Shown here piece after piece: positions 1 to 11,928 of a stretch of 64,000 nucleotides of DNA. The first letter of the stretch is position 1, and the number at the start of each line of letters is the position of its first letter. Location: contig CM062382.1 of NCBI GenBank assembly GCA_031310005.1, positions 3,348,001-3,412,000 on the forward strand, in the 5' to 3' direction. The notes under the pieces were generated by a model. The model did no database searches. It worked only from the letters and a program-made list of their open reading frames with translations, and was not told where the DNA came from. The stretch comes from Dactylellina haptotyla. Lineage: Eukaryota; Ascomycota; Orbiliomycetes; Orbiliales; Orbiliaceae. Position numbers and translations under genes: made by a program.

Positions 1-628
1 TCTCTGTCAGCGATACAACAACCGAATACTTTAAGAAAGGGAGTATTAAAATAACATCTCGTACTTACCACATCAAAGGGGTATAGTTCTGGTAGAGAAC
101 TCTGTAGAATTCTGGACCTAGTAGCTGAGTTACATTGATAGCTACTTAGCTTGAAAGGCTGCTCACTTTCAATGATCGAATCAACGACCTATATCCACAA
201 CGCCAGATAATTATGTTATAATATCCTGCATTCTAAATTTTGATCATTTTTTAATGAAGATATTATATTTTAACCAAACGCCAAAGCTAAAGAGGCAAAT
301 TAAATAAGTTATATAACTACATGCTATTATCTAGCCCTATAATTTGTGGGCCATAATCACGCTACTGAAGCTTAGCTAAAATTATCTTACGAAAAATTTT
401 AGTATAAATGTGATTCCATTTGTTGAAAAAGGAAAGCTGTATAGTAATAGGTAGAGTTTAGTACAAAGCTTAAAAGGACTAAGGTGGTGGTAAAGGCTGC
501 AGCATCCCATATAAGCTGACTAGTATAAGTACTTAGGATTAGGATGAAAATATTCCTTTTACAATTAGCTTTGTTAGTCTAAAATTGTCCTAAGAGCAAT
601 TCGTTTGTATTAAGATTTACGGCGAATC
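1..628. other. AT-rich stretch, no gene seen
   Basis: The stretch is AT-rich, most strongly at about 190-470, with stops in all frames. No RNA gene, repeat or recognisable protein fragment was seen. The last bases may hold the final intron of the gene that follows on the minus strand. Confidence 0.5.
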
Positions 629-706
629 TCATCTGCACTCCGATCGCCGTATTAGTCGTTTCCTGACTAGCTGATTGATTATCATTATAGAGCTCATTCG
701 TGGCAC

Positions 707-1278
707 TTACCGCCTCAGATTTTCCGGAAACCACTCATCAATCCCGGGGAGCCTAGACGGACCTGCAGTCTGCTGGAAGTCGGGATGCTCTAGCGGGGAC
801 GGCTGTTCACTGAGAGCGGATAGTTCAAGTTCTTGGTTTGTTGGTGGACTTGTACTGGAAGGTTTCTTTTTATGATCAAGATATGCCTTAATATAAGTCG
901 ATAAGAGATATTCAGGAAGCCAAAGATTTTCTGAGCGCTCAAAATAGGTTGAAAATTCTTCGTTCTCGAGCATGTGTGACACCGCGCGCTGTTGTAGCCA
1001 AACCGGCATCTTCTTCCAGGCTATTCCATCAAATCCTGCTTCCAGTATGATTTTCTTGTATGTATCATCAGCGCAGGCCTTGAAAAGAAATTAGTCAGTC
1101 CCCCTGAATATATCCGAATACTATCCACGGGTGACATCGATCCTACTCTCATATCCTGATACCGAGACTTTCTCGGGGGTTTGGTGGGGTCGGTATCTTT
1201 TCCAAATATGGCATCCAGAAGCTCCGCTTGTGATGCACGAGCTTTTACCTTTGGTATCTTCTCGAATTGTGTATCCAT
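707..1278 (-). CDS. orphan protein, two or three exons
   Basis: I do not recognise this protein. The model starts at an ATG at 1278 and has exon 1 at 1278-1147 and exon 2 at 1078-707. The intron between them has donor GTAGGA, a CTGACTAAT branch and acceptor TTCAAG, and it restores one frame of 167 residues. The N-terminal third is Lys/Arg-rich; the middle is rich in aromatic and charged residues (for example SENLWLPEYLLS); the tail is Pro/Ser-rich. The stop codon at 707 overlaps a perfect GTAAGT donor, so the gene may instead splice at 711 to an exon starting at 662 and end at 629, replacing the last residue with about 12 basic ones. There is no signal peptide or membrane segment. The low ORF density around it leaves some doubt that it is real. 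Confidence 0.5.
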
Positions 1279-1858
1279 TTATAATCTTTATTGTTGGCAG
1301 GTACCGGGGGTTGCTTATTTGGATTGTGTTGTATGTATATATACCTTGTCTCGTGTATATACCTCTTCGGTCGGCACCACAACTTTGTCTAGGTACAAGA
1401 CTGATACCTCCCGTTAGTTTTTTGAGATAAACCAATCAATGATTATTATCCTACTTATAAGTTATAAAGCCCTTCAACTATATCACTACCGATCCTTAAT
1501 ATTTGGAGAAAGCTTCAAACTCGGATTCTTCGGCCTTATTTATATGCATTCATTGCTTTACTTTCCCTCTCCTCACTGTTGTCTCGCTATCGCGGTTGCC
1601 AATTTTTGAGATTTTTCATCACACGCTCCTACACAAATTCCCCAGCATCGCCGACCCCACCAACCCTTCTTGGCAATATCCCACATCTCCCATTTTGGTC
1701 CCACTTACATTTATATTTGATCACATTGATCGTGCATCGCCGATTATTCGCTGCATTTGCAAAAAACCTGGCAGAAAAGCACCAAGCTGCAACGCGCCAG
1801 AATAAACATGAGTTGCAAATTTCTTCATATAGAATATTTTGATCGTCAAACATCAAAA
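1279..1858. other. intergenic, upstream of tRNA-Asp
   Basis: Several overlapping open frames of 80-100 codons occur on both strands, but none has a convincing start, splice structure or recognisable content. The stretch holds the presumed promoter of the orphan gene to the left and the 5' flank of the tRNA gene to the right. Confidence 0.4.
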
Positions 1859-1930
1859 TCTCAGATCGTCCAGTGGTCAAGATTTCCGCCTGTCACGCGG
1901 GAGACCGGGGTTCGATTCCCCGTCTGAGAG
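1859..1930 (+). tRNA. tRNA-Asp (GTC)
   Basis: The 72-nt sequence folds as a cloverleaf. The acceptor stem TCTCAGA pairs fully with TCTGAGA. The anticodon stem TCCGC/GCGGG flanks the seven-base loop CTGTCAC, so the anticodon is GTC (aspartate). The T arm carries GGTTCGATTCC as the internal B box, and G is the discriminator base. There is no intron, and CCA is not encoded. A TTTTATTTT run follows at once and suits RNA polymerase III termination. Confidence 0.93.
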
Positions 1931-2623
1931 TTTTATTTTGGGCTTTTTTTTTGAGAAGTGCCTTCGCCAGTTAAAGCATTCACCACACAACACTCCAGCT
2001 TTACTGGTCTTGTTCTCAGACCAACACAAAAGCAGAGCTATACCAGCTTCCAGAGCGGTTAGGTTGTTCAGAAAACCCCAAAACCCAGTCTTGTGTCTAG
2101 CCCAAACCCCACGTTAGCGCACTTGTATTTAGTATTTTTTGCACGTAAATATGTCCTCTGTAATCGTCTAGTACACATATGTACATGTACACTCAACCCT
2201 TTTTAATTTCTGTTCCGCTCTCATAATCTCAAATCATTAAAGGGCACGATTGTAACTAGGCGCGAGGAAAAATCGAAACGCCCTATATTAAATCTCGAGG
2301 TATACAGCAATCGATTTTTCACGACCCAGAAGCAACTCAGAGAATGTATCGCAAAAATAGCAAGGTATTTGTCATTGAAGTACTCAAGTAAATATTTATT
2401 TTTAATAAAAATCGTCCTCTTTTTAATGCTCAACCTAAAGAATGATCTTGTTGGTTCCTGAAAGAAGTTGGTAGTCTGTGTAGTACTGAGGCTATGATGA
2501 TATACACCTACTTGAATGTTTTCTGATTATAGAAGGAGATTTGATGATAAAAGCCGGACTCAATAGACTTGCGGGATACTAGATTCCATTCGCTATAAGT
2601 TGCTGGTTACGACAATTGTTGAT
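1931..2623. other. intergenic between tRNA and F-box gene
   Basis: T-rich pol III terminator sequence at the left edge is followed by unremarkable sequence. No supported coding frame or RNA gene was seen. The right end should contain the 3' UTR of the minus-strand F-box gene. Confidence 0.4.
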
Positions 2624-3615
2624 TTATAACTGATACAACCCCAATGACATCTTATCCTGAATTGGAGGTGCAAATGGGTTAAAGTATTCAGTAGTTTCCT
2701 TTGGATCCCCAGGAGTTAGTCCCCGATGGGTGACCGACCTCGCCCAAATTGATAAATCTATATCTGGGAGTTTTGGAATTAATGCTATTCTCTCGATAAT
2801 AATGAAATTACATTGTTTATATCGAGTCCGAATCTTGCAAGGACAGTGCTTCTGGTGAGTAGCATTCGCCTGTGCTGTGATATGTGTCATATACTCCCGT
2901 ATGCTCTGGCCTTTTTGCATCCCTACTCCCAGCTTATGATATGCGCCGCCTGAGCCTTTGGTGTGGAGAGAAAATGATACTGAAAACTGTGGAGTGGGTG
3001 GGGTGTCGTTAGACGCGGAAGCTAGAACAATACCGTCGGTTTCCGGTGTAGTAGAATAGAAATGAGTTGATTCGTCACCAACAAAACTCCAGTCCAGATC
3101 GAACACCTCGCCGATGGGCCGTGTTTTATCGATATTGAGCATTCGCCATCGAACTGGTTGGAAACTCCCATCATTGAGGTTGAAGGCACCGAACGAGCGA
3201 AGAACATTATGGACATGTAATTGGGAGTACGGGAGTTTCTTAGACCGCGAGACTCTAGCGCCATAGCGATCTGTTAACCCAACTTTAGGCTCTAACTGTT
3301 TACCCGAGAAGTATCTGCTTTCCCGCGCCACGGGAAGTGTTCTGATAGTCCGTCTCCAGAAACTACAGACTTTTGCTGCTGTGCATTGTTGGTCCCAGTC
3401 GAGATACTCAAGAATCATCACTTGAATCTCAAGAGGGAGTTGTGGCAAACTTGGGGGGCTGCCAAGGTCATTTTCTCTATGAAGAATAATTACTGTCAGT
3501 CGCCAAATAGGAATAAGATAACTAGGTGTCATATCAACTTTTTCCAGGGTCTATTGTTCGCGGAGATTTTATTGTCCAATCCTGAATGCATCTCTGGCGA
3601 GAGGTTGCAAGTCAT
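2624..3615 (-). CDS. F-box protein (paralogue A)
   Basis: This is probably a substrate-recognition subunit of an SCF ubiquitin ligase. The F-box core LPLEIQVMILEYLDW is followed by CSFWRRTI, the usual second half with its Cys and Trp. My preferred model has exon 1 at 3615-3539 and exon 2 at 3476-2624 (309 residues). The 62-nt intron has a weak GTTGAT donor but a good CTGAC branch and TTCATAG acceptor, and the frame is kept. The fallback is one exon starting at an ATG inside that intron (3532, 302 residues). The gene at 4173-4982 is a same-strand paralogue, with matching F-box spacing and a shared RYF motif after it, so the pair probably arose by tandem duplication. The C-terminal half has no recognised repeats, so the substrate is unknown. 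Confidence 0.7.
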
Positions 3616-4172
3616 CTGTCAACGTCGGTACGCATACATGTAGCTCCAAGCTAACATGCAGTTGACTACTCGAGTTTCAATCAAACGGCTTCAGAAATAT
3701 TCGAAATACTATTGCAGAAAGTTCAATATCATTTCCTCAGAGTATGTTAAAAGTTGTTGATCTAGGTATAATGACTTTTAGAGATCTGACAGCATCTTCT
3801 CTCTTGATTTTGGGTCTGTACAGCTGTGGAAGAAACTGTGTTCATCGTCAGGATCCAGGGCCAAGGTTAAGGGGCCGAGCCTCAGCTCATCCTTCATAAT
3901 AACACACAACACGGATGCAAGCTTTACTACTACGGAAGTTTTAAAGCCCTTGCTCCAAGTCGCGATTGGAGCAGAGATGGCCAATGCGGAATATATGCAG
4001 CATTATATTTATATACAAAAATACACCTATCTATATACAGCAACTATCCATTTATACATCTTATCTTGTAGCCCACACATGCCTTTATGTTGATTTCCCG
4101 TACTAGTTATAAGTTCCAATCAAGCTGTAAATGCTTGCTTCGATAATACAATAGACGCCAGCGACCTATAGA
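3616..4172. other. spacer between the two F-box paralogues
   Basis: A 68-codon minus-strand frame at 3778-3984 has a plausible amino-acid mix but begins only at TTG and has no visible partner exon. It may be a remnant of a third copy or chance. Nothing else was seen. Confidence 0.35.
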
Positions 4173-4982
4173 TCATTTAGTAAATTCACACTGCATCATA
4201 TTCGCTTTCAGCCATATGCGGAGCGTATCTGTATCGTAACCTGCCGGGCTAAAAACCAAAATCGGCGGCTTGTCCATATATAGCTCCACCACAGGAGAGG
4301 GCGCATAACATGCGATTCCACCACAGTCTCGTCGGCATTTAGTGGCTTCGGAGTTGATTGTCTTTGAGACGAAAGAAAGATACGTCCCTATAACTGTGAC
4401 CGGACCCAGACCGACAACACAGTTCCCCCGATCGCACTCCGAACGGCATCTGAAGCGTATGACGAGTTCTCGCTCCGCGATTCTCAGCTTCTTCGTATCC
4501 AGACCTGGATATATAGTCACCGGATCATCTTTGAAAAATCCCCATTTCATGTCTGGCCAAATTTTGCAATATGGTAGGTTGGTGTTTGAAGGTTGTGTGA
4601 GAATTTCGATCTTGCACGGTTCGAATGACAACCGCTTAGCGGAGGAGTCTAGGGTATATTGTCGAAGGTACCCAAGTGATCGGTGTACCCATGGGCGTGG
4701 ACGGGGATACTCGGCTTCGCCAGCGCTGCCATCAAACCCATCCTTGGCCATGACGACAGGGAAGTAGCGGTTTAAGCGGACAGTCGGGGAATCTTGGATA
4801 AACTCTCGCCAGAAGCGACACACTTGCGCCAGAGTTGGCTGTAATTTCCAGTCGGCTTGTTCAAGAACTAGCATTTGTATCTCGGCGGGAAGACGACACC
4901 CACCAGTGACGTTGTCCGAACCATAAGGTTCAAGATTTTGAGCTGTCAACTGGGGATCAACAGAAAGGTCCAGCCAGCTCAT
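4173..4982 (-). CDS. F-box protein (paralogue B)
   Basis: A single exon from an ATG at 4982 encodes 269 residues. The F-box lies at about residues 30-70 (LPAEIQMLVLEQADW, then VCRFWREFI) and should bind Skp1, with the rest choosing the substrate. The order and spacing match the paralogue at 2624-3615: the F-box, a short link, RYF, then a divergent beta-rich C-terminal region. The C-terminal half here has several cysteines (RCRSECDRGNC, later KCRRDCGG) that could bind metal or form a compact module; the paralogue has CPC in a similar place. No signal peptide or membrane segment is seen. The F-box call is fairly firm, but the target is not predictable. Confidence 0.7.
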   Translation of the reverse strand: MSWLDLSVDPQLTAQNLEPYGSDNVTGGCRLPAEIQMLVLEQADWKLQPTLAQVCRFWREFIQDSPTVRLNRYFPVVMAKDGFDGSAGEAEYPRPRPWVHRSLGYLRQYTLDSSAKRLSFEPCKIEILTQPSNTNLPYCKIWPDMKWGFFKDDPVTIYPGLDTKKLRIAERELVIRFRCRSECDRGNCVVGLGPVTVIGTYLSFVSKTINSEATKCRRDCGGIACYAPSPVVELYMDKPPILVFSPAGYDTDTLRIWLKANMMQCEFTK

Positions 4983-6080
4983 TGGATCTGTAGGTTCGTA
5001 TTCCCGTATATACGTATATATGAGATTGATTGCAAAGAAATCTAGTCGCTAGGACTGAGTTGCGAAAAATGGTGATTCAATTAAAATTATTTCTTGCTAC
5101 AGCGCCCTGGTCAAGTCCACTATATATTTCCGAAGGTATCGTTGCCTTGGGACGCTCGCAAGGCTACAAAAATCCTTCGAAATAGTAATACACCTTGTTA
5201 AATTTGATCAGGGGCTTCAGCTCAAACCGCCCGCAACACAAATAATCGGGAAGTCACAAGCGCAAGGTACCCAGTATAGGGCTGACTTCGCCTCTACTGC
5301 TAGATATCAAGGCAATTGCCGGTACTGCACTGTGAAATTTGAAACATCTGATCATTCGAGAGTGTCTAGACTCGGGATCATACTTTGGGTCGCAGTTGAC
5401 TGCCAGGACATAAAATTCCACGGTGAAAAGGCAGCGTAGCGTAGTAAAATCAGGCCCCGTCTCCCAGATTCCAGGCCTTCAAATGAGGCCGGTACTCCAA
5501 ATCCGACGTCATCCTCCTCAACAGTGGCGTGCGGTGGATCATATTCATGACACCCAACACTTTCCTCATGTACTCCGTAAAGTTGCCCAGGACTTCGAAG
5601 GTCGTGTAACCTTCAACAATGCTCGGAATCCGCTTAGCATACGGTTTGCGCTGATATGATTTGGAATTGAGCTTTCACAGGGTTGACTTCAATATTAACC
5701 ATCCTCTATCGTTTGAACAATCCACATTACGTGAATTCGAAGCCATGTCTTTATTTGGATGTATAAACGGGCGCGGGCACTGGTTTCGAGCTCGAAAGCG
5801 AAGCTCCACTATAAATACCATTCTCTAACGCTATTCTTTTCCGTTTCTATGTCTAATTTTTGTGTGACTAGTATTAATATTGATTCAAAGGCAGCCCCCT
5901 CTAAAAGATATAGAAAGAAAAACAGGTAAAAAAGCAATTAAACACCGAGTGCAAAGAATGAAAATCCGCCCTTCAGTAGTCAAGTTCAGCATTCCACCAA
6001 AACTATCAACGAGAAGGGCAGTCAGGTAACACTAAGGGGCCGTATTATTTTAGTTCGTTGGTTTGTCGGTTTCCACCAGC
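4983..6080. other. intergenic with one protein-like open frame
   Basis: The minus strand is open for 74 codons at 5453-5674 with a protein-like mix (for example GYTTFEVLGNFTEYM), but it has no ATG and begins right after a stop. A short ATG frame overlaps its start in another frame. This may be a decayed exon or chance. The right end holds the 3' UTR of the SNF2 gene. Confidence 0.3.
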
Positions 6081-9000
6081 TCAAACCTTAAGCTTCTTTC
6101 GTCCGTTCGCCTCGTCTTCAGGGTCGATAACTCTTTTAGCCCCACGACTTGGCGTGCTTCTCCCACTGACACTACCTCCATTGACGGGTGTTGAAGTACC
6201 ACTGGCGTCCTCCCCTCCAAAGGCGTAGGTGACATCTTTCCTCTTTCTCGGACTGCTTCTAACGCGAGAGCCCGCTGCCGCGACCCCTGGTTTCTTCGAG
6301 AAAAATGCGTCCAACCCGGCTTGCTTGACCTTCTGTCCGGAACCGCTCAAATCCGCAGTTTTCTTCGGAACCGAGATCTTTGGCATTGGCGCCTTTGGTG
6401 TCTTTTCAGCCTTGTCGTCCTTCTTGCCTTTCCCTCGCCCCTTCTTCGTTGTCGGAACCGATGCCGCAGTATCCTCTGCTTCCTCTTCGACCTCTGGTTC
6501 TTCTTCCTCCTCCTCTTCTGCAGCCTTCGATTTCCTTTTACCCCCTCTTGGCGTCCTTCCACCCTTCACATTCTCCTTCTTCGGCGCAGCTTTGCCTCGA
6601 GCTTTTCTCTTCTTCTTACCCGTAGTTTCGGTCGCGTCGACATCCTCGTCGTCTACTATGACGACGTCGTTGTCACCGTCGACTTCTCCCGCAGGCGTGA
6701 TGACTCCGCTGCTACCGCCACCAGCCGTCGTACCGTCTGTCATACTCTCAACCTCCATCTTCTCTGCCGCTTTCTTCGCAGCTGCCCTTCTTCGATCGCG
6801 TTCCTCTTCCGCCTCCCTGAGAACATTAAGACAAGCGGCGTTGTACTCCGGATCCTTTCTGCCTTCGATGCAGTTGTGACATTCGACATAGAAAGCCTGG
6901 GGGATGGCGTAGTAATCGAGGAGTTGGAATTCCAGAATCTCGTCACCAATAAGCTTGGCGACATCGAAATCAAGACAATCTTCGCAATAGGCGCGCTCGC
7001 AAAAGCGACAGCGGTAAAGCATGTTTCCGGCATCGGATGTTTTTCTTGATGACAAAAAGGTTAGCTTGTGAGTTTCGAACAATGTGAAGGTATGTTTTCC
7101 AGAGAATAAGACTTACTGCTCGCAGTCGTGACATTCGTGCTGCGCACAATGGTATTGCATCTTTCCGTTGCTCTTGTATTTGTGTTCTTCGTCAAGACAA
7201 TCGTAGTGGTACGATCGCGGACAACTCGAACAACAGATGATATCACCACCGTCAAGACATACTTGGCAGTAGTCCTGGTTGATAACTTTGGCCTTCTTGC
7301 GCTTTGGAGGATCCTTTAAGCGCGGATCTTTACCAGCCATGGTCGCAACCGCTTCCCTGAATGTTGAAAATCAATAAGTTAGCGATAAATCTATAATAAT
7401 ATAGGAAAGGGGATAGAACTGACCATTGCTCGTTTCCAACTGTTTCCTTCAGAACATCGAATCCATCAATCATGACAGTCCTGTTTTTGCCGATTCTTCG
7501 ATCGCTTCTGCTCAAACCGGCCTCAGCCGAAGCCTTGACCTGCTTCTCCATTTCGTCCTTGCCCATCTTCTTGCCCTCGAAAACTCGGGTTTCGACCTTC
7601 TCGATCGTGTTCAACCATTCCTCTTCTCTTTCCTTCTTCGCATCTTCATCTTCCTGCTCGTCATCGCCGTCATGATCGACCACAGTATAATTCTTACACT
7701 TCTCAAGCATGGTGTCCCAATCCCAACCCATCATCTCCTTCGGGTCGATCTCCGGACGAGCGATAGCCTGAGCTCCGCGTCTGACAAGGGTCATAAGTTG
7801 GTTCATCGTGAACTTTGGAGCATCATCTTCCTCATCGACCGTGGTAGCTCCTGTAACTCGGCCGGTAGTGCCGTGGATATCGCGCATGGACTCCGTAACC
7901 TTTGCGGAAAGATAAAGTTTCTTCTGAATTCGACCAATCATCTGTTCCTCAACTGTGCCTTGAGTGACAAGTTTGTAGACGGTGACTTTCTTCGTTTGAC
8001 CGATTCTGTGGGAACGAGCCATAGCTTGTAAACTATTATTACGAATATTGTTAGAGTCTCAGATACCAATTACTTGAAAACTATGTGTGTCATAAGACAT
8101 ACTCAGCTTGAGGATTCCAGTTGGCATCAATCATTACAACTTCAGTCGCACTCGTCAAATTGATTCCTAGGCCTCCAGCTCTTGTCGAGATCAAGAAAAC
8201 TTTATAAGGCGAACCCGCTTGATTGAAGAGTCTGATGCTCAAATTACGTCTAGCTCGTCCCGTGGATCCGTCGAGTCGTAGATAGTCGAAATGCGAGCCA
8301 TCGCCACCGATCAATTGCAAAAACTCTTCACAGATATCCAACGTTTTGGTGAAATTTGAGAAAATCAACACTTTCTTGCTCTGCTTGACAACAAGTTCTG
8401 AGATGAGCTTTTCCAAAACCATAAATTTACCAGAAGCGGTAATAATGTGTTGGCCAATAGAGTATGGTTCTGGCTCCGCAGCAGGGATGAGGTATGGATG
8501 ATTGCAAATTTTACGAAGCTGGATGAGAATATTCATAAGTTTTCGCCAGGAAGGATCCGACTTGACTTGTTCGATGCTCTTCTTCACGGCTTCTTCGACG
8601 TCATTCCACTCGTCGTTATCAGCTTTGATAGTAACATCTTCACCATCATCGTCGACCCTGATCTCGACGTTATCGAGTCTTTTGGCTTCTTCCTTAGCCA
8701 CGGAAATGTCGGCGGTCTCTTTACTCTTGGAGTTCTTGAAAAGCTTCTCCAGCATACCATTATCCAATTTAGTGAGGATCATAGTGTACCACATTCTCTG
8801 CATCGGCGAAAGAGGAACGTAGAGAACCACTTCCTCTTTATCGGGGATACCGAGATTGATGTTAGGCGATTGTTTCGTACGACGCTTCATGATGAGCTCA
8901 AGGAGACCACGGGAGCTGTCGACAAAAGTAGTGTCGACTTTTCCGCGAGTGAGATCAAAAGCTTTACGCCAATCGTCGCAGGTACGATTCGTAAATACTT

Positions 9001-11193
9001 CGGGGTAAAGCCAATGAACTAGCGACCAGAGCTCAAAGAGATTGTTCTGAATCGGGGTACCGGTCAGAATGAGACGATATTCCGCATTTATAGACTGTAG
9101 CGCTTGAGAAGATAGGGTTTCCGAATTTTTGATCTGATGTCCCTCGTCCACTATTTCTCTGGTATCAGTATACAAATTGACTTTTTTAGGGGTCTATACA
9201 GTAGAAAACTTACGTGCAACGTATCTCCATATAAATGCTCGTTTGAACCAGACTTTCTCAGCGACAAAAGTATCATATGATGTGACAATGATATCCCATC
9301 CTCGTTTCGGATTATCGGGGTGGACGGGGTTTTCGGAGCCGTCTTTGCCCGATTCTAGACCTTTCTCCGCTAATCGTTTCAATCGAGTACGCTCCTTGAT
9401 GGGTCCGTGGAGTCTCATGGCACGTAGGTGTGGTACGAACTTTTTCGCTTCATTGACCCAACTTGTGAGAACACTCAACGGGCAGACGACGAGGAACGGG
9501 CGGTGTGGGTGGTTTTTGTCGATTTCTCTTTCGTTTTGATCTGCAATGTATGAGAAGAGTGAGAGAGTTTGGAGGGTCTTTCCCAGACCCATCTCGTCTC
9601 CCAGAATTCCGGATAAGCCATTTTTGTTCAGCCACAAAAGCCAGGAGAGACCTTCGACCTGGTATGGTTTCATGACAGCTTGAATGCTGTTGCTAGTTAG
9701 TACGAAAGTAATGCGAGATAGAAATATGTGATAAATAACTTACTTTTCGGGTTGCTTTTCTAGGAGTTCGTAAGGGACAGGAGCTTCAGGGTCACTTCCA
9801 TACTCCTCTTCCAACTTCCTGAGGTAATTGCTATCACCAACCAAGGGTTGGAAGATTTCCTTGTGGGTGATAAGAAAATTATTCCGCCGTCTAGCCGTCT
9901 CCGCTGTTAGAGCCGCGCGTAACTGAGCTCTGGTGAGGTCCTCGTTTTCGGGTTCTTCGAAGATGCTTCTCTTCGGCGCAGCGGCTCTTGACGAAGCTGT
10001 CCTCCTCCTTGGTCTTTCTTCTTCGTCACTACCGAGATCAGACATTTTGTAGCCACCTTCATCTGATGAAAAGATATCATCGTCTTCGGATATTTCCTCC
10101 TTGAACCTGCCCTGTGCTGTGTTTTTGGCACCTCTGCTTAAAGATTCTCGCTTCGGGAGAGCTGAAAACCTGGTTTCTCTTGCTTGTTGTCGGCTTAGTT
10201 TTTCTCTTTCTCTCCTTGAAAGTTGGCTGCGCCTCTTTGAGCCGGCGGGAGATAGGTCGAATGCTAGAGGGCGCTTGATATTGGAGCGGTCACGGAAGGT
10301 TCGATTGCCGATGAGGACGCCGGGGGCATTGTAGTACTTGCTGCCGGAGAGCGGCGAGGTCGTGACGTTGGTCATCGAGACTCGTTTTATCATCATCCGT
10401 GGTGTGACAGCTTGACTTGACTTGTGGGGACTCGTAGTGATTGTGGTTTTGATGGGAATATAATCGAGACGGGGGGAATCTGGTTCGGATTCTTCTTCAG
10501 ATTCGGGCTCAGAATGGGATGAAGGATTGTAGTCGCCTTGGGGGCCACGATCTGAGTGAGATGAAGAGTGATAACCGTTGTCGTCCTTTTTAACGTACTT
10601 GTCCTCGGTTTTGGGGGGTTCCGTAACAGTTTCCTCGGCATTGTCAACTTCAATGGAATCGGCATTGAGCGACGTGTCTGCTGAGGTGAACTCAGGAGTA
10701 GGGGACTATTGTAGAAATAGGAAAGATTAGCTTCACGTCAGTTTTTCTATTCACGAATACGCGTTTTGTTTTTCCTAGGGTCAGAAAAGATACCACCATT
10801 CTGGGAGGTTCTCGTGCGAGGTGACAAAGGGGCGTGTGAATACAAGAAAAGGGAGGAAGAGGGTTCCTGCAGGTTCGCCATGGGTTCGATGGCTCGATCA
10901 CGGGAGCCGGCATGAATGGATTGATTGAATGGAAGAGAGTTGGGAACCCTTACCTGAGCTCTCGATCTCGCGGCAGCCATCTTCTTAGCGTGGATCGTCA
11001 AGAGGGTGCCTTGTCCGGGCTTCTTGGGAGAGGAGGATCTGGATCTGTCGACAGGGCCGGTAGCAGTAGCAGGGGCGCTATCACCGTCAGGAGCAGCAGT
11101 GGCAGGAGTGGCAGGCGAGGGTGCCGCTGGCGAGTCTGACGGGGTTGAGGTGGAGGCGGCTGCTGTCTTGAAGCCGCTGAACGGGTTGAACAT
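6081..11193 (-). CDS. SNF2-family chromatin remodeller with PHD fingers and PIP box
   Basis: This nuclear ATPase of 1,511 residues should move or evict nucleosomes. The seven exons are 11193-10954, 10705-9744, 9686-9214, 9150-8103, 8032-7424, 7356-7117 and 7044-6081. All donors are GTAAGT/GTATGT-like, and the phases close exactly. The acidic/Ser-rich N-terminus is followed by the SNF2 core: DEMGLGKT (about 431-438), DEGH (560-563), TGTPIQNN (about 588) and, in the helicase C lobe, STRAGGLGINL and ARSHRIGQ (913-920). A Cys/His-rich PHD-type module starts at about residue 1141 (CQVC, CCSSCPRSYHYDC) and continues across the last intron as a second zinc-finger set. The tail is Lys-rich with QAGLDAFF at 1432-1439, a textbook PCNA-interacting (PIP) box, and ends in a basic RKKLKV. 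The subfamily is uncertain (ISWI-like or Lsh/PasG-like); no SANT or SLIDE domain is obvious. Confidence 0.9.
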
Positions 11194-11575
11194 GATGTTG
11201 AAGCGGACGGACGCTGCGTAGGGGCTGCTGCTACTATATTATTGTTATATAATTGCAGGGAGCGGAGTACGCTAGCCAGCTCGGGGGGAGGGGCGGCGGG
11301 CGAGACGAGGCTCGAGATCAATCGATTAATTGCAGGTGCCGGCGGCAGCGCAAAGGGCGCCTGATATATATTTTTAATTGTTTTATTTTATTTTATTTCT
11401 CGTACCATCACAGCCCGGTCAACCCAATTCAACGTAGCTGGCGGACGGCAACACAATTTTCGGCGGACGGGGCGAGGAAAGTTGCGAGGATGCGGAAATC
11501 CGTAGCGGTGACTGCGTTTGGGGGCAAGAGCTGGAAATTTTTTGAGCGGAGGGACGGTCTTCGAGAGAGCCCGCT

Positions 11576-11611
11576 GGAGGAGGAGGAGGAGGAAGAGGAA
11601 GAAGAAAAAGG
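11576..11611 (+). repeat. GA-rich simple tract
   Basis: An almost pure GGA/GAA run of about 36 nt lies some 380 bases upstream of the SNF2 start. Read on the minus strand it is a C/T tract of the kind common in fungal promoters. It explains the run of serines or glutamates in the short frames crossing it. Confidence 0.8.
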
Positions 11612-11912
11612 AGATTGGGAGGTTTTCCTGAGGGAAAAGTGGCGGCGAGATTTCAAACCGAACAATTTTCGCCAGATTTCTTTTTCACCTTATTCCATCT
11701 AACCTGCTACATGTCTTTCCTGCGCATCCAACAGGACAAGTGCGGACAGCTTGCCGGGCAAACATCTAATTATACTGCATCTCCTCTGGTGCCCGTATAT
11801 ATATACTATTGGCGCCCCTCAAACCAAACATGCCTCTTTTGAATACCATCCCCTCTCTCTTGCTCCCGTTTGTTTCCCTGGCCGCAGCTAGCTGTCGAGG
11901 GAGGGCGGGAAG

Positions 11913-11928
11913 ACGCGTTTGAACGCGT
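11913..11928. promoter_or_regulatory. two ACGCGT (MCB-like) boxes
   Basis: Two copies of ACGCGTTTGA lie head to tail, 10 bp apart. ACGCGT is the core site of the yeast MBF cell-cycle factor, which drives G1/S genes. The pair sits between two divergent genes, 720 bp from the SNF2 start and about 850 bp from the Ufo1-like start, so it could serve either. That MBF acts here is inference from the motif alone. Confidence 0.35.

Noticed and set aside
6229-7049. Plus-strand frames of 216 and 242 codons
   Set aside because: They are antisense shadows of the last exon of the SNF2 gene, whose low-complexity Lys/Glu codons read as Phe/Leu/Ser on the other strand.
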